DNA of 64,000 nt, taken from assembly GCF_037076345.1 (NCBI RefSeq), contig NZ_AP024702.1:1240001-1304000 (forward strand), given 5' to 3'. The stretch is from Haloferula helveola (GTDB lineage: Bacteria; Verrucomicrobiota; Verrucomicrobiia; Verrucomicrobiales; Akkermansiaceae). The notes beneath the pieces are model-generated. The model was not told where the DNA came from, did not search any database, and saw nothing but the letters and a program-made list of their open reading frames with translations. Below, one piece after another: positions 26,701 to 34,504 of the stretch; positions within the stretch are counted from its first letter, which is position 1; every line of letters begins with the position of its first letter. The translations under genes and the position numbers were made by a program.

Positions 26701-29637
26701 CCCGACGCCGGCAGCCGGGACTTCATCCGCCAACTCGCCATGAACGACCGCTTCCTTGTCGTAGTGAACTCCAACCGCGACGAGGTGCATATTTTCGAGC
26801 GAGCCGACGGCGGAGCATGGGCATTCCAGACAACGTTCTCGGCCGCCAACCAGCGGGGAGCCACCGCGAGCTTCGGGTCGGCGATCGCGCTCGCTGGAAA
26901 CCGCCTCTTCGTCGGCGACGCTGAAGCAAGAGTCGACGGCGAATCAGGAGCGGTCTTCACCTTCATCTTTGACGGTTCGGCATGGTCACCCGGCGTGCCC
27001 GTCCTGCCACCCGATCCTTCAGTCCGCCGCAGGAACTTCGGCCTCTCCCTCGCCGCACGCGACCGATGGCTGTTCGTCGGGGCCGGCATCGCCAACACCG
27101 GAGCCTTCACCGACACCACGGGACATCTGTTCGACCTCGACCCGGCACCCAATCACACGCCGTATTTCCAACCCGCCGCGGTGACGCAGGTTGTCGCGGG
27201 CAGCTTTCTCAATCTCGAAGTCTCCGCCGGGGACGCCGATGGCACGGACGGGCTCGTGATGGGTGCGACCCAGCTCCCGGACTGGATCGAGTTCACCGAT
27301 CTCGGAAATGGAACGGGCACCTTGACGGGCACCGCGAATGCCCCGGCGGGCAGCCAGCACGAATTGCAGTTGGTGGTCACCGATCCGAGCGGCGCGAGGT
27401 CGTACGACACGTTCCGGTTGACGGTCGTCGAGAAGGCGAATCGGCCGATCATTACCCAAGGGCCGGACGACCTTGCTCTAGAAGACGGACAGGACATCGT
27501 TCTACGGGCGGAGGCGGCTGGCATCGAACCGCTCGCATGGCAGTGGTTCCACAACAGCCAACCGATCCAAGGAGCGACCCGGCCGACGCTCGAGATCGCC
27601 GAGGCCGGCACCGGGAACCAAGGCGCCTACCACGTGGAAGTGAGCAACGCCGCAGGGGGCGCGACCTCTCGCACCAGCACCGTCACCGTCGGACCTGCCG
27701 ACCGGTTCAACGGTCCATGGGCTGCCACCGGCAACTCGATGCGCCGCTCCGGATTCCATCCGGCACGACTCAAGCGGCACACCTTCGTGCCGGTCTGGTC
27801 GCGACGGCTCCCGGCGAACTCGCTCACCCAAGCCGCCATCGCCGATGGCAGGGTCGTGGTCAGCGGCATCGGCACTCCCGGGTCGCTCGTCTTCGCTCTC
27901 GACTTCAACAGCGGTGAAGTCCTGTGGTCGACGCCTTTCGATTCGACCCGCTCCGCGAATCCTCCATCCATCCACCGCGACCGTATCTATTATCAGGAGA
28001 GTGACATCTCCAACAGCCGGTTGTGGTCCCTCGCCGCCGACACCGGTTCCGTCATCTGGGAAGGGAACTGGATTACCCAGTTCGAGTCCTACGACTCGCC
28101 GGCCGTCAGCGATTCAGGAGTCTGGATTGGCGGCGGCTATGGCGACGGGCTATATGGCTTCGATCTCGACGGGACATCCCGATTCTACGAAGTCCTGCCG
28201 CAGGAGTCCGACAGGTGGACACCGATCCTCAGCGGCGACCGGTTGTTCAGCTGGGTCGAGGGCACCCTGCGCGAACACGATCCGGAAACCGGCAAACTGC
28301 TCTGGAGTTGCATCGGCACCGGCGGGAAGAACATTTTCTCTGGAACCATTCGCGGCGACCGAGCCTTCGTCTCAACCGGGGACGGGCTTTCCTGCGTCGA
28401 CCTGATCGGGCAGAAACGTCTTTGGACCGTGCCCGGGTTGCCCTACTGCAATCCGGCCGTCTTCGGCAGCCTGATCTATGCGGTCGCAGGGAGCACCGTG
28501 CGTTCTTTCAGCACCGAAGACGGCACTGAGCAGCCGGAGTTCGTGCTGCCGTCCGAGGACCCCATCGCCATCGCCCAGCCTGTGCTGCTTCATGGTCATC
28601 TTATCGTTTCCACCCAGACTCGGACTTACATCTTCGACCGGGAAACCATCGAGCTTCTCCAGGTCATCGAGGTGGGAGGGAATCTCAGCTACTCGGAAGG
28701 CAAGCTGATCATCGTTGATGCCGCCGGCGAGGTTCACGCATGGTTCGCCAATGGCGCACCGGAATTTTCGCCGGACCTTCCGGATCAGGTGAACAGCGGC
28801 GTCGCTGCCCCGCCTTTCGCTCTCGCTGTCGGCGCGTTCACCGGAGATCCCGATCCCGCCGACGCCTTGGTATGGGCGATCGTGGACGTGACCCGGCCGG
28901 AAATCTTCAACACCCTTGCCATCGACCCGGGCAGTGGCGACCTGACCGTGATCTACAACCCTTGGGAATCGGGTTCGTCCGATGTGACCGTTTCGGCCAG
29001 CGACCCGGTCGGCAACGTGACTGAAAGCACCATCACTTTCACCGTTCCTCCACACCCGCTCCCCGCACTCGAAATCGAGGAATCGATGATCTTGAACCGG
29101 CAGACGGGACTCTACGAGCACACGATCACGGTGACCAACCCCGCACTGCGGGAGATCGCCGGATTCGATCTCACCATCACGGGGCTCCCCGTGGGAGTCG
29201 AGGTTCACAACGCTTCCGGCGAAGCTGAAGGCGCGTGGTCCGTCCAGCACCGGCAGCCGCTGGCACCTGGAGCTTCGATCACCCTGATTCTTGAATACTA
29301 CGCTCCGGTCCGCGGAACGGTTCTTGAACCCCAAGTCGCTGCCTCAATCGTCACCTTACCGGAACAGGATCCAGCCGCCGAAGTGCCGGGCTTGGCTGTC
29401 GACCGCTGCGAGTTGGTCGACGACGGCTTGCTGATCGAATTCATCTCCGTGCCCGGAGCACTCTACGAGATTCAGTACTCTGACGACTTCACGCTGTGGA
29501 AGACCTCGCCCACCCGCATCCGGGCGGCTGGCAACCGCGTCCAATGGATCGACAGGGGCCCTCCCAGAACCGACTCCTCACCCGGCGACAAGTCCTCGCG
29601 ATTCTACCGTGTCCGCGAACTCCCCGAAACCGAATGA
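20713..29637 (+). CDS. Giant secreted multi-domain protein (2974 aa): beta-propellers, Ig, PQQ propeller
   Basis: A signal peptide (MKHALPFAALLISSTVSGFA) is followed by a modular body. A unit of beta-propeller (YVTN-like repeats) plus fibronectin-like strand (VYVGTDPDAVAAA..., VFFGTDRDLVAAA...) plus BACON-like domain (WISAEPASGAG, WIRLESTSGTV) recurs, with propellers at residues about 440-750, 940-1230 and 1420-1690. Next are an FG-GAP-like region (FGSAIALHGN, FGSAIALAGN; about 1790-2140), a cadherin-like domain (2146-2240), an Ig domain (2243-2330, LAWQWFHNSQPIQGATR), a PQQ-type propeller (2334-2680), another cadherin-like domain and a C-terminal beta tail ending RFYRVRELPETE. No catalytic motif is visible; it is probably a surface adhesin. 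The stop codon overlaps the start of the barrel gene (ATGA), implying coupled translation. Confidence 0.88.
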   Translation: MKHALPFAALLISSTVSGFAVQPGVSPPPGELDLELPLGSRQVVSVDIENPQAASALSWEVIFRNSPADPIERLLSDLGETPEPLLSVLPDRYEFPGGTSGYQLTLSGGFSDTGNRIFLNGSRINYSDFVPITVTAGAGSARYTTAKLPGLFIFSGELSGVTEFAIEGRPDQGSAAEVSVDDFTVEVAGTPWRAFVKRITDSASPSALFRRASVHQLILLPDSPGLTRTFDAGNESDGHIISNLPPSTPLHYFYFSRPEGSAYNRSVLSEFAETYLRRLLPGPEWCQPAPTDGTLPPLGSGQLDFVIDAGLSGIGSHAAEFAIVETGTDPDTLPATDWKPFTLEVSPPPFRLGSENLEFSTLEGYNPATGELEVLPAEGESNLPLLSVTATADWLTMTPTGDGRWQVEAQTDGLAPGTHLEHLAVSDGTSTASVPVWIEVESRNIISFLADPIRPRLYALSKLAERPGFLLVFDPATQSETTAIPLGLEPIDFDLNETASELIVLNNSDPSISRVDLETLSVTQTIPLGEFVTSPDSFDGRIADGPGSILYYVDEDRQPKLHVFDLASGTVLQKFSADLVPQTDPGTSYGFGDIAVDSGRSRLFAWTRQDTTGSSTGSHAVSFDIAPDGTLSNFTRSVIRNRGTFRRDPDNTPTLLSEDGRTLVIKDSRLDPDALDAELARFPAVAYALTRGGELAGLSNRIYNLREDTTTTLTGYAPNQFTPDYAWFTSIGSDGEVVWTDLHSVVTPAELGMRFEPADDGGAVLPGELRWPPAREVRSYEVYVGTDPDAVAAAVSGSPEYLGSFSGNSAPFPPGLVAGTVYYWKVIPVGGSDPDFDPVRSFTVLPVSLPRRDLIAGSVAGASRRLETFPIDCDASTGWELGSTVPWISAEPASGAGSATPTVVLDASALDTGVHRGDLLLTVNGVTTVIPVELTVFGMQVREMDVVPGEDTIWVYSQGTDELGFLVAYNTSSSGFETVIPTGLAASPLAVHAREDRIYVAQTNPGIIYGFDRSTLEQVFTYRFEPRQPPTQTSHGIRSLAPGPDGRIVVEILEPNRSALLLVDTTNGDLLDEFELGDIPAGSGVSSADGNFYFHADANFSNADISKFDLAGDRFTELASYRFAGYSSSGGFPVRLSADGTRIAWNGGILDTDLNLLNVVPQQLHAISGNGAFVASNRDLYNAANGLVVGRLPAFSNRRIFDGSGEVLYTFDSQVWVTPLSEFAALPDRDVVPTVSDGSTIRINDVELAWAPEATAASYKVFFGTDRDLVAAADSDSSEFLGTMTSSRWTGDLPDIGIGGTYYWRIDMQGVDGTRTGSVWEFSVAPIETIPSQFTIPTLTGRPIERQIMSFRSAGSTDWEASTSDAWIRLESTSGTVSQELAFEIDTTGLPVGTRIGSIAITSGGETIAVPVEVDVVQLDIERLAIDPSRARVYGLNDQLPSNGWNHLLAIDPESAEVLDLIRIGRNVTDLVIDPVTDRLIASNDGYPVTRVVDLASFAELAPLELGDDVFTLEIDPDRRLLIAETERSQVSVRALDLDTLAQVTSFSGSAGVTRIDPARNVYYRAENFSGASRLKKYDLNLSPPVQIGEVTHSASLNEILMTNDGSLLVCRDTVYNPDLEIVNALPAEPVCLSPSGQLAVSTSSIYWLDDGTFVDDLPFIADEATFTADGGRLILFNRTDRRLESIPLDPIIQLPGPTPRDGRWLGASPETLSWQPVDGANAYTVTLRSPSRGTLVFSGLTVPQLGIPFQFIRGEIVDWSVRAEFSDRGPVDLPEYQFGIRIPQHSTLEGAIPYDPGFGPGHLLARSGSNSYVLRTFDHDSGESVVIEDNPVVPPAGIPTSGQRTLIDRFRCYHTLPGQTAEDSSTGVVFSFDASLYNRAHTSLLPRPDGINRDLGTGLAVSGGLLLTGGNASNSNRSRVIAYTTQPAMVQTQALVPSEEREFDRFGSAIALHGNAAAITSGGRFSFSNPVLPAIFMFDRDPVSGRWQETQKLEVPDAGSRDFIRQLAMNDRFLVVVNSNRDEVHIFERADGGAWAFQTTFSAANQRGATASFGSAIALAGNRLFVGDAEARVDGESGAVFTFIFDGSAWSPGVPVLPPDPSVRRRNFGLSLAARDRWLFVGAGIANTGAFTDTTGHLFDLDPAPNHTPYFQPAAVTQVVAGSFLNLEVSAGDADGTDGLVMGATQLPDWIEFTDLGNGTGTLTGTANAPAGSQHELQLVVTDPSGARSYDTFRLTVVEKANRPIITQGPDDLALEDGQDIVLRAEAAGIEPLAWQWFHNSQPIQGATRPTLEIAEAGTGNQGAYHVEVSNAAGGATSRTSTVTVGPADRFNGPWAATGNSMRRSGFHPARLKRHTFVPVWSRRLPANSLTQAAIADGRVVVSGIGTPGSLVFALDFNSGEVLWSTPFDSTRSANPPSIHRDRIYYQESDISNSRLWSLAADTGSVIWEGNWITQFESYDSPAVSDSGVWIGGGYGDGLYGFDLDGTSRFYEVLPQESDRWTPILSGDRLFSWVEGTLREHDPETGKLLWSCIGTGGKNIFSGTIRGDRAFVSTGDGLSCVDLIGQKRLWTVPGLPYCNPAVFGSLIYAVAGSTVRSFSTEDGTEQPEFVLPSEDPIAIAQPVLLHGHLIVSTQTRTYIFDRETIELLQVIEVGGNLSYSEGKLIIVDAAGEVHAWFANGAPEFSPDLPDQVNSGVAAPPFALAVGAFTGDPDPADALVWAIVDVTRPEIFNTLAIDPGSGDLTVIYNPWESGSSDVTVSASDPVGNVTESTITFTVPPHPLPALEIEESMILNRQTGLYEHTITVTNPALREIAGFDLTITGLPVGVEVHNASGEAEGAWSVQHRQPLAPGASITLILEYYAPVRGTVLEPQVAASIVTLPEQDPAAEVPGLAVDRCELVDDGLLIEFISVPGALYEIQYSDDFTLWKTSPTRIRAAGNRVQWIDRGPPRTDSSPGDKSSRFYRVRELPETE

Positions 29638-30800
29638 AATCTTCCCTCAGGCATGGCCCGGGCACTTTGGTGCTGTCGTCGTTGCTGATTCTCCCGGCCT
29701 TCGCCGGCAGCGCGAAGTCTCCCGTCGAATCATCCGGCGATTGGGAATGGTCGATCTCCACCGGCCCGGCGATCCGCAACGTCGGCAAGCTCAAGGTCAA
29801 CGCGGGCTACCGCAGCAGCATCGGCATCATTCCGTCCTTTGTCGGAAATGACTCGCTGACGGTTCCTCCAATCGGTGACGAGGGCGCTTACGCCGATCGA
29901 TTCTACAATGACGGCTATGTCCGACAGGATGCCGGAACGGGCATCGACGGCTCCACTTGGTTCTGGGGCTATGACAATGCCTCGCAGGTGCAGGGCGACC
30001 AGTTGGGCTATTCCGCCACGGGCGCCCAGAGCATCCGGCGCGATGCCTACAACGTGCCCTCTTCCGGCCCCTTCAGCCGGGACAGCCTCCGGGGTTTCGC
30101 CCCGCACATCCAAGTCGACGCGCGCAGCCCCTACCAGGTGGCCGGCTTTCGTTTCGGCCTGAGTGCGGGCTTCGATTTCACGCAGGTCGACCACGCCTCG
30201 ACCTTCACGAATTTCACCGGCACCCAGTTTCGGGACGACTACCGGTTGGACTATGTCGACCGGTTCGAACTCGGCGGAGTCATTCCTCCTTCGCCCGGCT
30301 ATGCCGGAAGTCTCGCCGGTCCGGGACCTCTGATTCCCAACCAACCGGGATCACGCTCGCTCACTCCGGTGCTCCTCTTCACGGACACCGGATCGATTTC
30401 CAACCGCGTCTGGAACTCGATCGACATCGACGTCTTCAGCCTGACCTTCGGTCCGACCTTCCAGCGCTCCTTCGGCCCGGTCGACCTGAGCCTGCAAGCC
30501 GGTCTGATTCTCAACGTGTATCACTGGCAGGCACGCCAGGCGGAGCGGCTGTCGGCGACCAACCGGTCGGGCACCACCGTGGTGGCCCGATGGGCCGAGG
30601 GTGACTCGGGGACAAAGTTCCGGCCGGGAATCTACGCCCAGGCGGAGATCTCTTACGACGTCGGCAACAACCTCGCGGTCGGCACCTACCTGCGGCTGGA
30701 CACGGCGAGCGAGTTCAGGGCTCAGGCAGGCCCGAGCATCTACCGGATCGACCCCACGGGATTCATGACGGGGTTCTCGGTAACCTACACCTTCCCCTGA
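29634..30800 (+). CDS. Outer-membrane beta-barrel protein, coupled to the giant protein
   Basis: The protein has 388 residues. The ATG at 29634 overlaps the upstream stop (ATGA) and opens a signal peptide (MKSSLRHGPGTLVLSSLLILPAFAGSA), so it is preferred over an upstream in-frame start at 29496. Alternating hydrophobic/polar strands rich in Gly and Tyr (FRFGLSAGFDFTQVDH, VDLSLQAGLILNVYHW, NNLAVGTYLRLDTASEF) run to the C-terminus SVTYTFP, with an aromatic near the end as in outer-membrane barrels. The family is not recognised. The coupling suggests it anchors or surface-exposes the 2974-residue protein, but this is inference. Confidence 0.75.
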   Translation: MKSSLRHGPGTLVLSSLLILPAFAGSAKSPVESSGDWEWSISTGPAIRNVGKLKVNAGYRSSIGIIPSFVGNDSLTVPPIGDEGAYADRFYNDGYVRQDAGTGIDGSTWFWGYDNASQVQGDQLGYSATGAQSIRRDAYNVPSSGPFSRDSLRGFAPHIQVDARSPYQVAGFRFGLSAGFDFTQVDHASTFTNFTGTQFRDDYRLDYVDRFELGGVIPPSPGYAGSLAGPGPLIPNQPGSRSLTPVLLFTDTGSISNRVWNSIDIDVFSLTFGPTFQRSFGPVDLSLQAGLILNVYHWQARQAERLSATNRSGTTVVARWAEGDSGTKFRPGIYAQAEISYDVGNNLAVGTYLRLDTASEFRAQAGPSIYRIDPTGFMTGFSVTYTFP

Positions 30801-30861
30801 TCTCCGGCGGGCTCACGAATCAGCGCGACATCCTCCGCCTGAAACTCTTGGATGGGACGTC

Positions 30862-32664
30862 GTGAGCATCCGCTGGAAGCTGTTCCTCGCTCTCTTCCTC
30901 CTCACCGCAGGAGCGAGCGCGCTTGTGCTGTTCCTCGCCGAGCAGGAGTTCCGCACCTCGACGCGCGAGGAGGTTTCCAAGCGGTTCGATAGCCAGATCA
31001 GCGGTCTGCTAGAGGCCCGCAGCGAGCGACTCGCACAAGTCCGCGAGCTCTGCTCGAAGCTCGCCGGCCAGGATGTGCTCCGGCAACGCTTGCGCGATCC
31101 GGACACCACTCCGGAGCGCGGGTTTCTTGAGAAGTTCGAAGAGCTCCGCGGCGGACGAGAAACGGAATCGAGGGTCCGCAACCCGCAGCAGGGACGAACT
31201 GCAAGGCCGGGCCGCGCGGCGGAGCTTCCGCTGATGGGCGTGATCACGCTGGAAGGCGAGATGCTGCCGCTCGGACGACCCCTTCCGGCACAGCGGAGAC
31301 GGCGGCCGCCACAGCAGCTCCGCGAACTCGCCCGCCAGCCGTCGCAGGAAGTCGCCTACGTGGTGGTGGAGAACGAGCGCGAAGGCGAAACGCGCAGCCG
31401 GGTGCAGGAGGTCGTCGTCACGCCCGTGCGGGAGGACGACGGCACGATGCTCGGCTGGTTCTTCATGGGAATGGACGCGCAAACCCGCGACGAGCAGGTC
31501 TTCCAAAGGGCCGAAGCGATCTCCGGACGGGAAGCACGCACCGGCGTGGTCGTGGAAGACGAGTGGTTCGTTTCGGGCCTGACGGAGGCCGACAAGGAAA
31601 CGCTGGCCGCGACGAGAGCGGACAGCGGATGGGACGATCCCGAACCCGAACTCGTCGAGCTCGACAACGAACGCTACCTGCTCGCCACCGCACCGCTCAA
31701 TCCCGACTCGCCGCTCGGCCGCGGATACCAAGTCACGCTCTTCCCGATCGGCTCGCTCATCGACGCCGTCGAAGACCTGCGCTGGAAGGTGGCCGGCCTC
31801 GCGCTGATCGCCGCGGTCGTCGCGGGCATCGTGGCGCTGGTGCTGTCCGCGCGATTCAGCCGCCCAATCGCCGCGTTGGTCGCCGGAACCGAACGCGTTC
31901 GGCGCGGTCAATTCGACGAGCAGGTTCAGGTGCGGTCGAAGGACGAACTGGGCAAACTCTCGGACGCCTTCAACCTGATGACCCGCGACCTCGCGCTGAA
32001 GGAGCGCTACCACGAGGTGCTCGGAAAGGTCAGCGACCCGACCGTCGCCCGGCGCCTGATGGAAGGCGAACTCGAGCTCGGTGGTGAAGTCGTCGAGGCC
32101 GCCGTCCTGTTCTGCGACATCCGTGGCTTTACCGCGATGACCGACGGCATGCCGCCATCCGAGGTGATCGATCTTCTCAACGAACACATGACCGCACTGA
32201 CACGCGTCGTCTACGAGCACGGCGGCGTGGTCGACAAGTTCGTCGGCGATCTTGTGATGGCGGTCTTCGGCACTCCGCAATCCCACGGCGACGACGCGCT
32301 GCGGGCTGCGCGATGTGCGGTGGCGATGCTTGAGGAACGTCGCTCGCTCGATGCGGCGACCTCCCGCGAGGTCGCCGTCGGCATCGGCGTGGCATTCGGC
32401 CCGCTGGTCGCGGGCTGCATGGGTTCGAGCGACCGCCTCAACTACACCGTGCTCGGAGACCGCGTGAATCTCGCGGCACGCCTTTGCAGCGCCGCCGGCG
32501 CCGGTGAGGTGCTCGTCGACAGCGCCGTAGCCGGAGCCGCCAAGGACGAGTTCCACGTCGACACCCGCGGCACCGCCAGCCTGAAAGGCTTCGCCGAACG
32601 CGTGCCGATGTTCGCCATTCAGCGGGGCAACATGTCCAGCCCGCAGACCCTCGGAACGGACTGA
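30862..32664 (+). CDS. Membrane adenylate cyclase with periplasmic sensor, HAMP and class III catalytic domain
   Basis: The 600-residue protein starts at GTG. An N-terminal TM helix (LFLALFLLTAGASALVLFL) precedes a periplasmic sensor of about 280 residues, then a second TM (LALIAAVVAGIVALVLSA), a HAMP linker (RPIAALVAGTERVRRGQFDE) and a class III cyclase domain. Metal-binding Asp419 (FCDIRGF) and Asp463 (DKFVGD) are present. The base-recognition pair Lys459/Thr529 fits ATP rather than GTP, and Asn536/Arg540 (VNLAAR) supply the transition-state residues, so the enzyme should be active. It makes cAMP in response to an extracytoplasmic signal that I cannot identify. Confidence 0.92.
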   Translation: MSIRWKLFLALFLLTAGASALVLFLAEQEFRTSTREEVSKRFDSQISGLLEARSERLAQVRELCSKLAGQDVLRQRLRDPDTTPERGFLEKFEELRGGRETESRVRNPQQGRTARPGRAAELPLMGVITLEGEMLPLGRPLPAQRRRRPPQQLRELARQPSQEVAYVVVENEREGETRSRVQEVVVTPVREDDGTMLGWFFMGMDAQTRDEQVFQRAEAISGREARTGVVVEDEWFVSGLTEADKETLAATRADSGWDDPEPELVELDNERYLLATAPLNPDSPLGRGYQVTLFPIGSLIDAVEDLRWKVAGLALIAAVVAGIVALVLSARFSRPIAALVAGTERVRRGQFDEQVQVRSKDELGKLSDAFNLMTRDLALKERYHEVLGKVSDPTVARRLMEGELELGGEVVEAAVLFCDIRGFTAMTDGMPPSEVIDLLNEHMTALTRVVYEHGGVVDKFVGDLVMAVFGTPQSHGDDALRAARCAVAMLEERRSLDAATSREVAVGIGVAFGPLVAGCMGSSDRLNYTVLGDRVNLAARLCSAAGAGEVLVDSAVAGAAKDEFHVDTRGTASLKGFAERVPMFAIQRGNMSSPQTLGTD

Positions 32665-32756
32665 ACTACAAGAGTGTTGGAGCTTTTTCCGAAATGTCGT
32701 AGCCGCCCGGAAGCGAATGGCGATCACCGATTTCAGGCAACAATGGAAATACAAGT

Positions 32757-32841
32757 GAACCGCGAAAATCGCGAAAAGCCGCTAAATCCAGAGATAGGAA
32801 GTCATTTCAGATTTCGTGGCCTTTCGCGATTTTCGCGGTTC
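32757..32841. repeat. Long inverted intergenic repeat (family A), copy 1
   Basis: The left arm begins GAACCGCGAAAATCGCGAAA and the right arm ends TTTCGCGATTTTCGCGGTTC, with a spacer of about 40 nt. The gap 32665-32943 holds nothing else recognisable. Related copies lie at 38374-38460 and 55788-55875. Confidence 0.8.
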
Positions 32842-32943
32842 GATCTCTTCATTGAGATCATAGAAACGGCTACAGAATAAAGCAAAGCGCTGTAGTCGCC
32901 TCGTCGTACCGGTGCCGACAATAGAATTCGATCATCCTATGAG

Positions 32944-34371
32944 ATGGGGTTAACGATCACCTTAATGACAGCCACACCCCATCGGTCGCGAAACGGAGCA
33001 CCCAACTGCTCAGGCCGACCGTGGCTTCGCCGCTGGCTGCAGTTCGTGGCGGTCCTCATTCTTGGCCTTCCGCTCCTGCGCGCTCAGAACCCTGCGGAGG
33101 AACTGGCTACCGGAGATTCCAAGCCCCCCATCCCGGAGGACCTCGTGATCCCGACCGACATCGAGGTCACGGACAAGGCGATCCGCGAGCGACTGCTCTC
33201 GATCTATTCGCAGATGGATGAATTGAAGACGCTGGAGGTCGACGCTCTCGCAGGCGTGGTCACGCTGCGCGGCACGGCGCGGGAAGCGGAGGATATCGAG
33301 GTCGCCGTGGCACTCGCTGAAAAGACCGAAGGCGTCGTCTTCGTGCGCAACCGCATCGAACGACAGCTCGATGTCGAGTCGCGGCTCTCACCGGCGATGG
33401 AAAAGGCCCACTCGCTGTGGCGAGCGGGAGTGCGCGCCGCCCCGCTTTTCCTGATCGCCGTCATCAGTGCGCTCGTGATGTGGGCCATCGGTCGCTGGCT
33501 GGCGGGCCGGAAGTCGTTCTGGTCACGATTCGGTCTCAGCCCCCTCGGTCTCGGACTGCTCCAACGCACCATCCGGATGGCCTTCCTGCTGATCGGCATC
33601 ACGATCGGCCTCGAGATCCTCGACGCCACCGCCCTCGCGGGGGCGCTGCTCGGGGTGGCAGGGGTCGTCGGGATTGCCTTGGGCTTCGCCTTCCGCAACA
33701 TTGTGGAGAACTACCTCGCCGGCGTGCTGCTCAGCATGCGCAACCCGTTTTCCCCCGGCGACGTGGTCGAGGTCGGTGGCAGCAAGGGGAAGGTCATCCG
33801 ATTGACTTCGCGGGACACCGTGCTGATGACCCCCGACGGCAATCACCTGCGGATTCCGAACCGCCTCTTCATGGATTCCGAACTCCTGAACCTGACCCGC
33901 AACCCGCGCCGCAGGTTCGACTTCGCCGTCGGTGTCTCGGTCGAACAGGACCTCGTCGCGACGCGCGAGCTCGGCCTTGAAACCGTCAGCTCGGTGACCG
34001 GTGTCCTCGATGATCCCGCGCCGTGGGCGGTCGTCGAGGAACTCGGGGACAGCACGGTGAATCTCCGTTTCTTCGCGTGGCTCGATCAAAGGGACTCGGA
34101 CTTCCTGAAGACCCGCAGCGAGGCGATCCGTCGGATCAAGGAGACCTTCGACGACGCCGGGATCGAAATGCCGGAGCCGATCTACCGGGTCCATCTCACC
34201 GAGAAGAAAAACGAGCCCGCCCAAGCGGCAGCAAAAGGTCCGATGAGAAGCTCGACTTCCGCAGCGGCGCGGACGGCGACCGACACGGGGGCCGACGACA
34301 CCCTCGACCGCCAGATCGAGTTGTCCGAAGCCGGAGCGAAGGAAGAGAACCTGCTCAGCGACAAGGAATAG
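32944..34371 (+). CDS. Small-conductance mechanosensitive channel with N-terminal BON domain
   Basis: The protein has 475 residues. After a hydrophobic leader (FVAVLILGLPLLRAQ) a BON domain (residues about 65-140, ITVTDKAIR-like start, VVTLRGTAREAEDIEVAVALA, VRNRIE) would lie in the periplasm. Three TM helices follow, then the pore-lining MscS segment (GALLGVAGVVGIALGFAFRN) and the beta domain (NPFSPGDVVEVGG, VLMTPDGNHLRIPN). The C-terminal about 50 residues are polar and low-complexity. It relieves hypo-osmotic pressure at the inner membrane. The BON-MscS fusion occurs in several phyla. Confidence 0.9.
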   Translation: MGLTITLMTATPHRSRNGAPNCSGRPWLRRWLQFVAVLILGLPLLRAQNPAEELATGDSKPPIPEDLVIPTDIEVTDKAIRERLLSIYSQMDELKTLEVDALAGVVTLRGTAREAEDIEVAVALAEKTEGVVFVRNRIERQLDVESRLSPAMEKAHSLWRAGVRAAPLFLIAVISALVMWAIGRWLAGRKSFWSRFGLSPLGLGLLQRTIRMAFLLIGITIGLEILDATALAGALLGVAGVVGIALGFAFRNIVENYLAGVLLSMRNPFSPGDVVEVGGSKGKVIRLTSRDTVLMTPDGNHLRIPNRLFMDSELLNLTRNPRRRFDFAVGVSVEQDLVATRELGLETVSSVTGVLDDPAPWAVVEELGDSTVNLRFFAWLDQRDSDFLKTRSEAIRRIKETFDDAGIEMPEPIYRVHLTEKKNEPAQAAAKGPMRSSTSAAARTATDTGADDTLDRQIELSEAGAKEENLLSDKE

Positions 34372-34504
34372 CACCCGTCGTCCGATCGTGCGTTCGGCGC
34401 GGCGGGCGGTGAGTTTTGCACGATCTCCGTGGTTTGCGGGAGCGGCCAATCCTCGCAATTCCGGGGGATCGGGCGTTTGCACGCGCCTTGCTGGAAAGGT
34501 CGGC

